A DNA stretch of 64,000 bases from Streptomyces venezuelae. Lineage in GTDB: Bacteria; Actinomycetota; Actinomycetes; Streptomycetales; Streptomycetaceae. Shown piece by piece: positions 23,462 to 32,563 of the stretch. The notes beneath the pieces were generated by a model. That model saw only the letters and a program-made list of their open reading frames with translations, searched no databases and was not told the origin of the DNA. A program made the translations under genes and the position numbers. The number at the start of each line of letters is the position of its first letter. Position 1 is the stretch's first letter. Where the stretch lies: the NCBI RefSeq assembly GCF_008642315.1, contig NZ_CP029192.1, forward strand, positions 992,001-1,056,000, written 5' to 3'.

Positions 23462-25048
23462 GTGGAGAACGAGTACGCGGACGAGGGCCGCGGCATCGGC
23501 GACGGCGTCGGCAGTGACGGCGACGGCGACGGTGAGTCACGCGGCGTAGGACGACGCAGCTTCGTCGTCGGGGCCGGGCTGGCCGGCACCGGCGGCCTCC
23601 TCGGCACCGCCGGAGCTGCACCCGCGGCCGCCACCGAACACGACGCACACGACCGCGGTCGGTCGGGCCGCGACGGACACGACACCTTCGGCCCCGAGGA
23701 CTTCCGCGCCCGCCGACTGCTGCTCGTACCCGACGTCGTCCTGCTCCCCGAAGGGCCCGTCAAGGACCGCGCGGTGCTCGTCCAGGGCGGCACCTTCCGG
23801 GCCGTCGGGCCGGTCCGCAAGCTCACCCAGGCACACCGGAACGCCAAGGTAGTGCGCCTCAAGGGTCACTTGCTCATGCCGGGCTTCGTGGACTCCCACC
23901 ACCACCTGACGCAGAGCTTCGGCAAGGCCCAGGCGTTCGGGCAGCCGTCGGAGATCTTCAAGACCGTCTGGGAGCCCCTCGAACACGCCCTCGACGAGGA
24001 GACCGCACACCTCTCCGCGAAGCTCGCCGCACTGGAGGCGCTGCGCGGCGGGTTCACCACCGCCGCCGACGCGGGCACCCGCGCGCCCGTCGACGTGGGC
24101 GTCATCGCCAAGGCCGCCGAGGAGGCCGGGCTGCGCTGCGTGCTGTCGAAGGTCGTCTCCAACGGCAAGGGCGGCGAAGAGCACCTGGCGCGGTTCCAGA
24201 GCTCCCGGCTGATCCATCCCTCACTCGCGATACCCGTCCCCGAGGACGCCACCGCGGACGTGCTGAAGAAGACCGCCGACCTGTGCGCGGACGCCGACGC
24301 CGTCTTCCAGGTCCACGTCAACGAGCACCTGGCCTCCGTCGAACGCTCCCTCAAGAGCGTGGGCCGGCGCCCGTTGTCGTACCTGCACCACATCGGCGCC
24401 CTCAACGCGCACACCCTCGGCTCCCACGCCACCCTGCTCACACCCGACGAGATGCGCATGCTCGCCGACACCGGCGCCGCGGTCAGCTACAACCCGGTGG
24501 CCAGCGCCTGGAAGGGCAACGCCGTCGCGCACGCCCTGATGTGGCACACCATGGGCATCCGCTTCGGCACCGGTACCGACGGCACGCGCGGCAACGGCTT
24601 CCGCCTCGTCGACGCCGCCGAGAGCGCCCAACGGCTGTCCTACGGCCTGATGACCGGCGACTCCTCGTGCGGCGCGGGCCGCGTGTGGCTCACCCACGCC
24701 ACCTCGCTGAGCGCCGACGCCGTCGGACTCGGCGAGGTGACGGGCGAGATCGCCGTCGGCAAGGCGGCCGACTTCCTGCTCGTCGACCTCCAAGTGCCCG
24801 AGCTCACGCCGTCGTACGACCTGTCGTGGGAGCTGGTCAGGATGGCCGACCGCGACCAGATCAGCGCGGTCTTCGTGGACGGCAGGCTGCGCCTGTGGCA
24901 CGGCTGGCCCACCGACTGGGACGGGCGTGCGCTGGTCCGCGAGGCCGCCGAGACGGGGCCCGAGGTCGTGCGGCGCGCCCGGATCCAGCGGGTGGACCCG
25001 GACCCGGACCGCACCGCCCGCCGCGCGCCGGGGCGGACGCGCTCCTGA
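23462..25048 (+). CDS. Tat-exported metal-dependent amidohydrolase (ATZ/TRZ-like)
   Basis: The 528-residue protein has a twin-arginine signal (GRRSFVVGAGLAGTGGLLGTAG, residues about 30-51) after an acidic Gly/Asp-rich leader of about 29 residues. The amidohydrolase barrel follows: metal motif MPGFVDSHHHL, then FQVHVNEH, LGSHATLL and GTDGTRGNGF, giving the His-x-His, two His and Asp ligands. The C-terminal composite beta domain reads GEIAVGKAADFLLVDL. Family members hydrolyse deaminated purine/pyrimidine or triazine-like substrates; export of such an enzyme is less common. GTG 23462 has GGAG 7 nt upstream. It stands alone before a terminator, and the substrate is unknown. Confidence 0.87.
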   Translation: MENEYADEGRGIGDGVGSDGDGDGESRGVGRRSFVVGAGLAGTGGLLGTAGAAPAAATEHDAHDRGRSGRDGHDTFGPEDFRARRLLLVPDVVLLPEGPVKDRAVLVQGGTFRAVGPVRKLTQAHRNAKVVRLKGHLLMPGFVDSHHHLTQSFGKAQAFGQPSEIFKTVWEPLEHALDEETAHLSAKLAALEALRGGFTTAADAGTRAPVDVGVIAKAAEEAGLRCVLSKVVSNGKGGEEHLARFQSSRLIHPSLAIPVPEDATADVLKKTADLCADADAVFQVHVNEHLASVERSLKSVGRRPLSYLHHIGALNAHTLGSHATLLTPDEMRMLADTGAAVSYNPVASAWKGNAVAHALMWHTMGIRFGTGTDGTRGNGFRLVDAAESAQRLSYGLMTGDSSCGAGRVWLTHATSLSADAVGLGEVTGEIAVGKAADFLLVDLQVPELTPSYDLSWELVRMADRDQISAVFVDGRLRLWHGWPTDWDGRALVREAAETGPEVVRRARIQRVDPDPDRTARRAPGRTRS

Positions 25049-25056
25049 ACGAGCGC

Positions 25057-25091
25057 GGCGGCCGGGGGTGTCCGCAACGGTCCCGGCCGCC
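25057..25091. terminator. Convergent terminator
   Basis: GGCGGCCGGG and CCCGGCCGCC form a perfect 10-bp stem around a 15-nt loop, between the convergent stops at 25048 and 25117. It can serve both strands. Confidence 0.7.
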
Positions 25092-25116
25092 ACGGCGGCC
25101 GGAACCAGGGTCCCCC

Positions 25117-26643
25117 TTAGGGGATCACCGTTCCGGTGCCGTTGTCCCCGCTCAGGTTCAGGCCGAACAGCGCCTTCGGCGCCGGCGCCCCGATGTCCGT
25201 CGGGTTCTGCGCGGACGACTGCGCGGCCGTCAGGCCCCCGGCGGCGCCGCGCAGCAGCCACACCGCGCCGCCGTTCTTGACGGCACCCAGGTCCTCGCCC
25301 GGCGCGCCCGCGATCAGATCCGCCCTGCCGTCACGGGTCACGTCGAGCAGCCGCACCGACCCGCCGAAGACGTCGCCGGACTCCGCGACCCCGGGAACGT
25401 CGGCCGTGTCCTGGTGGAACGCCTGCGCACCCTTGCCGGTGAGCCCGTCCTTGCCGCCCTTGAGCAGCACCACGGCCCCGGCCTTCGCCTTGGAGCCGAT
25501 CGCCTCGCCGGGGACGCCGACGGCGAGGTCGGGGTATCCGTCGGCGTTCGCGTCGCCCGTGCCGAGGCGGCCGCCGAACTGGTCGCCCTTCTCGCTCGCC
25601 CCGGGCACACCGGCGGTGTCCTGCGTGATCGTCTGCGTACGGGTCTGGCTGGGACCGGACGACGAGCCGTAGTAGATCTTGACGGTGCCGGGGTCCTCCT
25701 CGGTGCCCTCGGTGTCGCCGTTCGGGAAGATCCGGGTGGCGAGGTCGGCCTTGCCGTCCTGGTCGAAGTCGGCGACGGCGGTGCCTGCCGCCGAGCCGAG
25801 GCGCTGCGGGACGGTGGACAGGCCCGTCTTGGTGCCGAGCCACAGCTTGCCGCCCTCGGCGTGGTTCTCGTAGACGTAGAACGTCGCCAGGTCCTCGATG
25901 CCGTCGCCGTTGAAGTCGCCCACGGCCGTCGAGTTGATGAAGTTGTCCGTGCTGTACACCTTCACCTGCTGCTCGCGCGCGGGGGCGCCGTCACGCCGGA
26001 AGGGGCCGTAGAGCACGTCGTGGTAGTCGCGGTCCTCGCTGTTGCCCATGAACAGGTCGGCGTGCCCGTCGCCGTCGAGGTCGCCCGCGGTGAGGTCCTC
26101 GCCGACCTGGGAGTTCGCCGGTGCGGGAAGGCGCACGGCGTCCTGGCCCGAGATGCCGGTCCTTTGGCCCCACAGGACGGTCACGGACCCGCCGACGTTG
26201 TTCTCGGGCCGGTACTCGCGGCTCACCACGGCCAGATCGGTCAGACCGTCGCCGTCCAGGTCGCGGGAGACCATCGCGTAGCCGAAGCCCTGGTTGTCGC
26301 CGGGGGTGCCGGGGACGCCGGGGGTGTCCTGGTCGATGACCGTGGTGCGCGCGGGGTCGAAGCCGCGCGCGGAGCCGTACCTGATGGTGATGTAGCCCGC
26401 CCAGGTGTGGCCGCCGACGGTCGCGCCGGGCGCGGCCACGGCGACGTCCTGGTAGCCGTCGCCGTCGAAGTCCTCTCGTACGGTGTTCCCTCGCACGGTG
26501 TTCTCTCGCACGGCGGCGTCCTTCGCGGACGCGGTCGTCGCGGACGCGGTGCCCGCGAGGACCGGCACGCCGAGCGAACCGATCAGGGCCGCGGCCACGG
26601 CGGTCGAAGTGGCGGTAGATATGGCGGGTCGGCGGATGCCCAC
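25117..26643 (-). CDS. Secreted FG-GAP / integrin-alpha-like beta-propeller protein
   Basis: The 508-residue protein has a signal peptide (RRPAISTATSTAVAAALIGSL...ASA) and then about seven FG-GAP blades with calcium loops such as DFDGDGYQDVAV, DLDGDGLTDLAV, DLDGDGHADLFM, DFNGDGIEDLAT, DFDQDGKADLAT, DANADGYPDLAV and DVTRDGRADLIA. Repeated PG-D or QD-TA-PGVP linkers separate blades. Such propellers bind ligands or substrates outside the cell and need calcium. GTG 26643 was chosen because AGGAGGA lies 4 nt upstream; an in-frame GTG at 26664 precedes that site. No catalytic domain is attached. Role in adhesion or carbohydrate binding is conjecture. Confidence 0.9.
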   Translation of the reverse strand: MGIRRPAISTATSTAVAAALIGSLGVPVLAGTASATTASAKDAAVRENTVRGNTVREDFDGDGYQDVAVAAPGATVGGHTWAGYITIRYGSARGFDPARTTVIDQDTPGVPGTPGDNQGFGYAMVSRDLDGDGLTDLAVVSREYRPENNVGGSVTVLWGQRTGISGQDAVRLPAPANSQVGEDLTAGDLDGDGHADLFMGNSEDRDYHDVLYGPFRRDGAPAREQQVKVYSTDNFINSTAVGDFNGDGIEDLATFYVYENHAEGGKLWLGTKTGLSTVPQRLGSAAGTAVADFDQDGKADLATRIFPNGDTEGTEEDPGTVKIYYGSSSGPSQTRTQTITQDTAGVPGASEKGDQFGGRLGTGDANADGYPDLAVGVPGEAIGSKAKAGAVVLLKGGKDGLTGKGAQAFHQDTADVPGVAESGDVFGGSVRLLDVTRDGRADLIAGAPGEDLGAVKNGGAVWLLRGAAGGLTAAQSSAQNPTDIGAPAPKALFGLNLSGDNGTGTVIP

Positions 26644-26766
26644 GGTTCCTCCTAGAGCGCGCACGCGGTCGGAAAGGTCGAGAACACGTGCGCACGGACG
26701 TGACTCACCTCGGAGACACGCGGAAACAACCGATGGTTGTGCGCGACACAGCGGGTGAACGGAGTC

Positions 26767-27039
26767 CTAACGGGTCCGGCGGATGCGGATCGGGCCGCGG
26801 GCTTCCGCCGGGTCGACACGCTCGCCGCCCTGGGTGATCTCCACCTCGCCGGCCTCGACCAGGTTCCGGGCCGCGCGGCGGGCGGGCTCCATGAGCTCGC
26901 GCCAGCCGTCGTCATCCCCGTCGTGCGCCGCCCGCGCGGCGTCCGAGGGGCAGATCGTGGCGTCCGGGGCACGGCGGTCGAGCAGCTCCAGGATGGTCTC
27001 TTCCAGGCGCCGCTCGGTCTTCCGCTCGCTCTGCGTCAC
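26767..27039 (-). CDS. DUF3253 family protein
   Basis: The 90-residue soluble protein (TERRLEETILELLDRRAPDATICPSDAAR, then ELMEPARRAARNLVEAGEVEITQGG) matches the DUF3253 layout, a small winged-helix-like fold whose wing reads EITQGGERVDP. Function is not established. GTG 27039 starts the gene. It is the last in a minus-strand series with the acetyltransferase 37 bp upstream. Confidence 0.8.
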   Translation of the reverse strand: MTQSERKTERRLEETILELLDRRAPDATICPSDAARAAHDGDDDGWRELMEPARRAARNLVEAGEVEITQGGERVDPAEARGPIRIRRTR

Positions 27040-27076
27040 CGGACCAGTCTCGCACGGCGGTGAGCGCCGTCAGCGT

Positions 27077-27631
27077 CTACAACGGCCGGTCGTTGAGGAT
27101 CTTCTGGAAGAGCCGGTGGTCGCGCCAGGCGCCGTTGATGTAGAGGAAGGACGGCGCGACGCCGTACTCCTCGAAGCCGCACTTCGTGAGCACGCGCTGC
27201 GACGCGGTGTTGTGCAGCAGGGTGCCCGCTTCGACGCGGTGCAGGCCGAGTTGGGCGTCCGCCGCCGCGCAGACGTGCCGCGCGGCGGCGGAGGCGAGGC
27301 CGCGGCCCACGTGTTCGGCGTCGATCCAGTAGCCGAGGTTCCCGCTGCGGGCCGGGCCGAGCACGATGTTCGAAACGGCCGCGTGGCCGACGATCTCGGC
27401 GCCGCACACGAGCACCCAGTGCGCGGAGCGGCCCGCCCGGCCGTCCGCCAGCTGCACCCGGACCCGCTCGGCCTGCCCTTCCGGGGTGTAGAAGGCGGCG
27501 GGACGGTCCGGGTCCCAGGGCTCCAGGTGATCGCGGTTGCGCCGGTAGGCGCGGGCGAGCGCCTCCGCGTCGTCGAGGGCGACGGGTCGGATGAGGATCC
27601 CTTGCGCGAGGTCGACCGCTCCACTGATCAT
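27077..27631 (-). CDS. GNAT acetyltransferase, RimJ/RimL-like
   Basis: The 184-residue protein is a GNAT N-acetyltransferase. ILIRPVALDDAEALARAYRRNRDHLEPWDP is the RimJ-type opening; NLGYWIDAEHVGRGLASAAARHV holds the acetyl-CoA loop (Q/R-x-x-G-x-G/A replaced by VGRGLA); LHRVEAGTLLHNTASQRVLTKCGF is the conserved C-terminal core. It transfers acetyl from acetyl-CoA to an N-terminus or small amine; the target cannot be deduced. SDR and DUF3253 genes flank it on the same strand. Confidence 0.9.
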   Translation of the reverse strand: MISGAVDLAQGILIRPVALDDAEALARAYRRNRDHLEPWDPDRPAAFYTPEGQAERVRVQLADGRAGRSAHWVLVCGAEIVGHAAVSNIVLGPARSGNLGYWIDAEHVGRGLASAAARHVCAAADAQLGLHRVEAGTLLHNTASQRVLTKCGFEEYGVAPSFLYINGAWRDHRLFQKILNDRPL

Positions 27632-27667
27632 GCGCTCATCGTACGAGCGGCCGACCGGGACAAGTCT

Positions 27668-28408
27668 TCAGCGCCCGCCCGCGACCCGCAGCACGGTGCC
27701 GGTGGCGTAGGACGCCTCGTCCGAGAGCAGCCAGGCGACGGCCGCCGCGATCTCGGAGGGCTGTCCGGAGCGCCCGAGCGGGATGCCCGCGGCGAGCTTC
27801 GCGGGGCGCTCGGGGTCGGCGTGGAACTCGGTCCAGATGACGCCGGGGGCGACCGCGTTGACGCGGATGCCGTCCCCCGCGACCTCCTTGGACAGGCCGA
27901 CCGTCATCGTGTCGACGGCGCCCTTGGCGGCGGCGTAGTGCACGTACTCGCCGGGGGCGCCGAGCGTGGCGGCGGCGGACGAGATGTTGACGATGGCGCC
28001 GCCGCCGTTGGCCTTCATGTCCCGCACCGCACGCCGGGCGCAGAGCAGATAGCCGAGCACGTTCACTTCGAGCGCCCGGCGCATGCCGTCGGTGTCGGCG
28101 TCGGCGAGGAGCCCGACGGGGCCGCTCACCCCGGCGTTGTTGACGAGGCCGGTGACCGGGCCGAGCCCGGCGGCGGCGTCGAAGAGTCGGTCGACGGACG
28201 CCTCGTCGGCGGTGTCGACCTCGACGGTGAGGCAGCGGCGGCCGGCGGCGCGGACCGCGTCGGCGGCCTCCTCCGCGGCGGTCGCGTTGGAGCGGTAGCC
28301 GATGACGACGTCGTGGCCGTCCTCGGCGAGGCGGGCGCTGACAGCGGCGCCGATACCGCGGCTGCCGCCGGTCACGACGGTGACGGGGCTGGCGGGGTGG
28401 TGCTGCAC
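27668..28408 (-). CDS. Short-chain dehydrogenase/reductase
   Basis: The 246-residue classical SDR has cofactor motif VTGGSRGIGAAV, NNAG at GLVNNAGVSGP, catalytic Ser in IVNISSAAATLG and Tyr-x-x-x-Lys in YVHYAAAKGAV, and the C-terminal AYATGTVLRVAGG. Arg/Ser after the first strand suggests NADP(H). GTG 28408 has GGAGGT 6 nt upstream. Similar proteins are annotated as 3-oxoacyl-ACP reductase or glucose dehydrogenase; nothing here fixes the substrate. Confidence 0.9.
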   Translation of the reverse strand: MQHHPASPVTVVTGGSRGIGAAVSARLAEDGHDVVIGYRSNATAAEEAADAVRAAGRRCLTVEVDTADEASVDRLFDAAAGLGPVTGLVNNAGVSGPVGLLADADTDGMRRALEVNVLGYLLCARRAVRDMKANGGGAIVNISSAAATLGAPGEYVHYAAAKGAVDTMTVGLSKEVAGDGIRVNAVAPGVIWTEFHADPERPAKLAAGIPLGRSGQPSEIAAAVAWLLSDEASYATGTVLRVAGGR

Positions 28409-28507
28409 GGGGACCTCCGGCTCTGGGTGGCTGACTGTCGCGCCGCCCGGGCGCGGGGATCGCCCGCGCCCGGATCACGCCGTCATCCTACGAACCGGTG
28501 ATCTTGG

Positions 28508-28813
28508 TCAGCCGCGAGGGGCCTCGTGACCGGACTCGTGACCGGTCCCGGCGGCCACGCCGACCAGCGTGGCGCCCGCGGTGTCGCACCGCAGCTTCAG
28601 CACGTTCCGGTGAGGCTGCCACTGGGCGAGCCCCTTGTGCTCGCGCAGCAGGCGGCGCAGGTGCTGCGGGTCGCGTGTCCACAGGGCGGCGGGGACACCC
28701 CTGGTCGGGCCGAGCACGTGCAGGGCGATGCGGCCGTCGTCCGCGACGTCGTACGAGGACAGGAGCACGTCGACCGAGGTGTCACGGGTGTCGTGCGCGG
28801 GAGAATGCGTCAT
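28508..28813 (-). CDS. Small protein of unknown function (101 aa)
   Basis: I do not recognise a family. The protein has a disordered N-terminus, a beta-rich stretch DVLLSSYDVADDGRIALHVLG, a helical basic segment DPQHLRRLLREHKGLAQW, then RNVLKLRCDTAGATLVGVA with a single Cys. No signal peptide or membrane helix. ATG 28813 has CGGAGG 7 nt upstream, and codon bias looks coding. It follows the radical SAM gene by 176 bp on the same strand. It does not look like a RiPP precursor (no short leader plus Cys/Ser-rich core). Confidence 0.65.
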   Translation of the reverse strand: MTHSPAHDTRDTSVDVLLSSYDVADDGRIALHVLGPTRGVPAALWTRDPQHLRRLLREHKGLAQWQPHRNVLKLRCDTAGATLVGVAAGTGHESGHEAPRG

Positions 28814-28989
28814 GGGGCGCCTCCGAGGTCGTGGACCCCGGGCTTCGCCGACCCGGTGATCCGCCGTTCCCCGTGCACGTCGCACGGGGCGGGTCGTCAC
28901 CCGGGGCACCCGCGACGGAGCGGGGTGCCGTCCAGCGAGCCGGGGCTTGACACTGGAACTCGTGACCCGCCCCGACCGTAACACCTCGG

Positions 28990-30348
28990 CTAGCGGGACG
29001 TCGCGGGAGTAATCGCGTCCTCCGGAGCCGCCTTCTCCGCGGGCAGGCTGTCCATGAAGGAGCTGACCGAGAAGACCGCGTTGCCGGGGCCCGCGGGGCC
29101 GTAGCCGGGCGGCGAGCTGAGGCCGTTCGCCTCCATTGTCGCGCGGTAGGCCTCCAGGAGCCGCACGTGGTACTCCAGCGGCGCGCCCTGCGGGTTGGCC
29201 TTGCCGAGCGGCGTCGTGGGCTCCGGGCACCAGGTGGTGAAGCGGGGCGTGATGCCGCGCGACATGAAGTACTGCAGGCCCTCGACGGTCGAGTCGATGG
29301 CCTCGTCGACGGTCTTGAAGCCGAACGGCTCGGCCATCTCGACGCCCGCGACGAAGTTCGGGATCACGTTGCGCGGCCCGAACACCTCGGCGGAGTCCAG
29401 GATGCGGCGGTGCCACTCGTCACGGCCGACGTACCGCTCCTTGCCGGGGCAGTACCGCTCGAACAGGTACGGGTCCCACACCTCGTAGTTCGGGTGGTAG
29501 ATCCGCACTCCGTAGTCGTGGAAGCGCTGCACGTCCTCCTTGGGCAGCGCCTGGGCGACGACCTTGCCGATCCAGCGGCCCGGGAAGCGCTCCTCGATGG
29601 CCTTCGCGTACTGCCCGTAGAAGTCGGCCTCGTCCTTGCCCTGGAGCCGCGTGGTGATGGCGCCGCCGGTGAGCGTGTACGCGGTGGAGGACTTGTTCGT
29701 GTCGTACTTGTCGATGATGGCCAGGGCTTCGAGGACCTCGTCCATCGGCTTCACGCCCGTGTAGGGGCGGCCCGCCGCCTTCTGCTGGCGCCAGTTGTGG
29801 TTGATGTCGCAGTACTGGCACTCCTCCTTGGCACCGAAGTACTGGCAGACCCGGAAGACCGTCAGGTAGATGAGATAGCCCCACTGGATGGTGGGCGCCA
29901 CCTCCATCACCGACTTGCCGTTCTCCAGCGTGTGCCGGTAGTAGTCCGGCATCGGGGGCAGGCCGACGTCGGAGATCCGCACCCCGTCCAGGTACAGGCC
30001 GAGCACGCCGTGGTCGTCGGCGGCGACCCGGTAGGGCGAGGACGGGTTGACGCGCACCGAGACGACGGTGCGGCGCAGCTCGTACGGGCCGCCGGTGAGG
30101 ACGATCTCCTCCGGCGGCCTGCGCAGGGCGGCGGCGCCGAGCTCGGGCAGGGTGCCGTGGTCGAAGGAGAAGATGAAGTACGACTTCGGCTTGACCTCGC
30201 CGTTCTCGTTGTCGCTGAGCGCCGACTCGTCGAAGGCGATGCCGCCGCGCAGCAGATCCTCCTTGATCACGGCTTCCCGCGGCACGTGCGGGAACCGCTC
30301 CATGAGTGACTCGATGAGCTGGGTACGGCTCTCGCTGCGGCTTGGCAT
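28990..30348 (-). CDS. Radical SAM protein with CX8CX2C cluster motif
   Basis: The 452-residue soluble protein places three cysteines in FRVCQYFGAKEECQYCDIN (about residue 165-180), a CX8CX2C spacing instead of the usual CX3CX2C, followed by aromatic CQYCD typical of radical SAM clusters. A TIM-barrel style core follows, with LTGGAITT (Gly-rich SAM loop), VVAQALPKEDV and VRIYHPNYEVWD, and FVAGVEMAEPFGF. It should cleave S-adenosylmethionine to a 5'-deoxyadenosyl radical. The first 120 residues are a beta-rich extension with VRVNPSSPYRV. ATG 30348 has GAGGTG upstream. The substrate is unknown; 107 bp separate it from the upstream sugar-uptake operon, with no regulatory tie visible. Confidence 0.75.
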   Translation of the reverse strand: MPSRSESRTQLIESLMERFPHVPREAVIKEDLLRGGIAFDESALSDNENGEVKPKSYFIFSFDHGTLPELGAAALRRPPEEIVLTGGPYELRRTVVSVRVNPSSPYRVAADDHGVLGLYLDGVRISDVGLPPMPDYYRHTLENGKSVMEVAPTIQWGYLIYLTVFRVCQYFGAKEECQYCDINHNWRQQKAAGRPYTGVKPMDEVLEALAIIDKYDTNKSSTAYTLTGGAITTRLQGKDEADFYGQYAKAIEERFPGRWIGKVVAQALPKEDVQRFHDYGVRIYHPNYEVWDPYLFERYCPGKERYVGRDEWHRRILDSAEVFGPRNVIPNFVAGVEMAEPFGFKTVDEAIDSTVEGLQYFMSRGITPRFTTWCPEPTTPLGKANPQGAPLEYHVRLLEAYRATMEANGLSSPPGYGPAGPGNAVFSVSSFMDSLPAEKAAPEDAITPATSR

Positions 30349-30455
30349 GGGCCGGGCACCTCGGATCCTGTTCGGTCGATCTGTCCAGTCCACGCTAATA
30401 CCCGCGCGATCCGTTCCGGATCCGACTCCGGTCTCAGTGCGTCTCCGCCGCAGGT

Positions 30456-31481
30456 CTATGCTGCGGGCCACTCCAGTGGCACCGGGACTCCGCTGCGGGC
30501 CGACGCGTAGCCGGCCTCGACGACACGCAGGGTGCGCAGGCCGCCCTCGCCGTCCGCGACGTTCATCGCGCCCTCCTCGGCCCCGTACAGGAACGCCCGC
30601 AGCATCAGCTCGTCCAGGTCGGCGCCGAAGGGCACCTCGGTGCCGCTGCCCCTGCGCTCGCTGAAGCCGTGCAGCTTCTGGTCGAAGGCGTCCATTTCCA
30701 GGGTGGCCCGCTCGCCGACGACCGTGAGTTCCAGGCCGCCCCAGGAATGGTGGGAGCGGGGGTGCGACCAACTGCAGTCGATGGTGGCGACGGCGCCGTT
30801 GGAGTACGTCACGCTGACCAGGCCGCTGGTCTCGGCCGCGACCTCGTCGGCGTACAGGAGGTTGTTGGTCTGCGCGTACACCTCGACGGGAGTGGCCCGG
30901 CCGAAGAGGTCGTCGAGCAGGTCGGCGAGGTGCACGGTGTGATCCATGAGGGCGCCGCCGCCGGAGAGTGACGGGTCGGCGAACCAGCGGCGGGCGCGGG
31001 TCGGCATGGCGCCGTTGTTCGCGCCGGACACGGCGAGGACCCGGCCCGCCTCGCCCGCCGCGACGGCGGCCTTCACCGCCGCGTAGGCCGGGCTGAACCG
31101 CACCGGGTAGGCGACCGCGAGGCGCACGCCCGCGGCCCGGCAGGCGGCGACCATCGCCTCGCCGTCCTCGACCGTGGCCGCCAGGGGCTTCTCGCACAGG
31201 ACGGGCACGCCGTGCGCGGCGGCGCGTTCGACCAGGGGGCGGTGCCGTGCGTTCTCGGAGCAGACGATCACCGCGTCGGGGCCCCAGGCGAAGGCTTCGT
31301 CGTACGTGTCCGCGTACGCGACGCGCGCCGCGTCGGCGACCGCGCGGCCCCGCACCTCGCCGGGCGCCGCGAGGTCCGTTTCGGGGTCGCTGCCGAGGAC
31401 GTCGATGCCGGGCATGCGGGAGAGCAGGCGCAGGTAGGACGCCGCGTGGACGTGGGCGAACGACAGGACGGCGACCTTCAT
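30456..31481 (-). CDS. Gfo/Idh/MocA-family dehydrogenase (second of pair)
   Basis: The 341-residue cytosolic NAD(P) enzyme has an N-terminal Rossmann fold whose first loop is less canonical (KVAVLSFAHVHAASYL), the catalytic-lysine motif VPVLCEKPLAATVEDGEAMV, and the C-terminal beta-sheet domain with GGGALMDHTVHLADLL. Enzymes of this family oxidise or reduce sugars and inositols. Start ATG 31481 overlaps the preceding dehydrogenase stop by 4 bp. It is the last gene of a minus-strand operon that begins with the ROK regulator and ABC importer, so it acts on the imported compound. Confidence 0.87.
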   Translation of the reverse strand: MKVAVLSFAHVHAASYLRLLSRMPGIDVLGSDPETDLAAPGEVRGRAVADAARVAYADTYDEAFAWGPDAVIVCSENARHRPLVERAAAHGVPVLCEKPLAATVEDGEAMVAACRAAGVRLAVAYPVRFSPAYAAVKAAVAAGEAGRVLAVSGANNGAMPTRARRWFADPSLSGGGALMDHTVHLADLLDDLFGRATPVEVYAQTNNLLYADEVAAETSGLVSVTYSNGAVATIDCSWSHPRSHHSWGGLELTVVGERATLEMDAFDQKLHGFSERRGSGTEVPFGADLDELMLRAFLYGAEEGAMNVADGEGGLRTLRVVEAGYASARSGVPVPLEWPAA

Positions 31482-32512
31482 CGCGCGGCCTCCTCGGTTT
31501 CGGTGGTGTGGGGCAGCTCGACGACGCGGCCGGTGCGGCTGGACTCGACGGCGGCCTCGGCGATCCGGACGGCCTCGATGCCGTCGCGGGTGCTCACCCT
31601 CGGCTCCGGCCCGCCGTCCCGCCAGGACGCGGCGAACTCGCGGAGTTCGGTGAGGAAGGGGCTCTCGGTCATGGGGCTGGTCGGTATGCCTTCGTTGGCG
31701 GCGCGTACTCCTTGGGCGGTGATGCGGAAGCCGGGCACGGCGGTCGAGTCGTGGTGCAGGAGGCCGTCGGCTCCCGCGACGCGGAACGTCGTGCGGAACC
31801 GCTGGTCGGGCAGGCCCCACAGGCCGTTGATGTGGCTGACGGCGCCCGAGGCGTGGGTGAGGACGGCCGACGCGGTGACGACTTCGGGCGGGGCGCCGGT
31901 GGCGTGCTCGACGCCGCGCGTCCGCGCGTGCACGCGGACCACGTCGCCCGCGAGCCACCGGGCGATGTCGATGTCGTGGACCATCAGGTCCATGACGACG
32001 CCGCCGGACTGGGCCGGGTCGCCGAACCAGGGCGCCCACTGGGGCCGCGCGCCGCCGCGCGAGAAGCGCAGCACGGCGAGTTCGCCGAGGTCGCCGCGGG
32101 TCACTGCCCGGTGCAGGGCGGCGTACGCGGGAAAGTAGCGCACGACGTGGGCGGGGTGCAGGCGTACGCCCGCCGCGTCGGCGGCGGCCGCGATCTCCTC
32201 GGCGTCGCGGGCGGTGAGGGCGAGGGGCTTCTCGCAGACGACGTGGCGGCCCGCGGCGACGGCGGCGAGGGCGAGCTCCTTGTGGGTGGGGGTGGGGGTG
32301 CAGACGTCGACGGCGCTCGTTTCGGCGAGGAGCGCGTCGAGGTGGTCGCAGGACCGGACGTCGTGCCCGCGCTCGGCGTACTCGGCCGCGAGTTTCTCCG
32401 CGGATCCGTCGACGGTGTACACGCTCACGCGGGCGCCCAGCGCCAGCCAGCCGGGCAGGTGGGCGCGGGCGATGCCGCCGGCGCCGAGCAGGCCGATGTG
32501 AAGCGATCGCAT
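31478..32512 (-). CDS. Gfo/Idh/MocA-family dehydrogenase (first of pair)
   Basis: The 344-residue NAD(P)-dependent enzyme has a canonical loop HIGLLGAGGIARAHL, catalytic-lysine motif RHVVCEKPLALTARDAEEI and C-terminal domain motif SGGVVMDLMVHDIDIARWL (His for sugar binding). Probable reaction is oxidation or epimerisation of a sugar or inositol through a keto intermediate. Two such enzymes in one operon suggest a two-step redox conversion, as known for inositol and 3-keto-sugar pathways. It starts 51 bp after the permease gene and overlaps the next dehydrogenase by 4 bp. Confidence 0.9.
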   Translation of the reverse strand: MRSLHIGLLGAGGIARAHLPGWLALGARVSVYTVDGSAEKLAAEYAERGHDVRSCDHLDALLAETSAVDVCTPTPTHKELALAAVAAGRHVVCEKPLALTARDAEEIAAAADAAGVRLHPAHVVRYFPAYAALHRAVTRGDLGELAVLRFSRGGARPQWAPWFGDPAQSGGVVMDLMVHDIDIARWLAGDVVRVHARTRGVEHATGAPPEVVTASAVLTHASGAVSHINGLWGLPDQRFRTTFRVAGADGLLHHDSTAVPGFRITAQGVRAANEGIPTSPMTESPFLTELREFAASWRDGGPEPRVSTRDGIEAVRIAEAAVESSRTGRVVELPHTTETEEAAR

Positions 32513-32563
32513 AGGGGGATGCTGCCTTTCCGTCGGGGTCGGCTCTTGCGTCAGTCCGGGGAG

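Noticed and set aside
28508..28813. Small protein as a RiPP precursor for the radical SAM protein
   Set aside because: Length, beta content and lack of a core peptide do not fit a precursor; the cysteine count is one.
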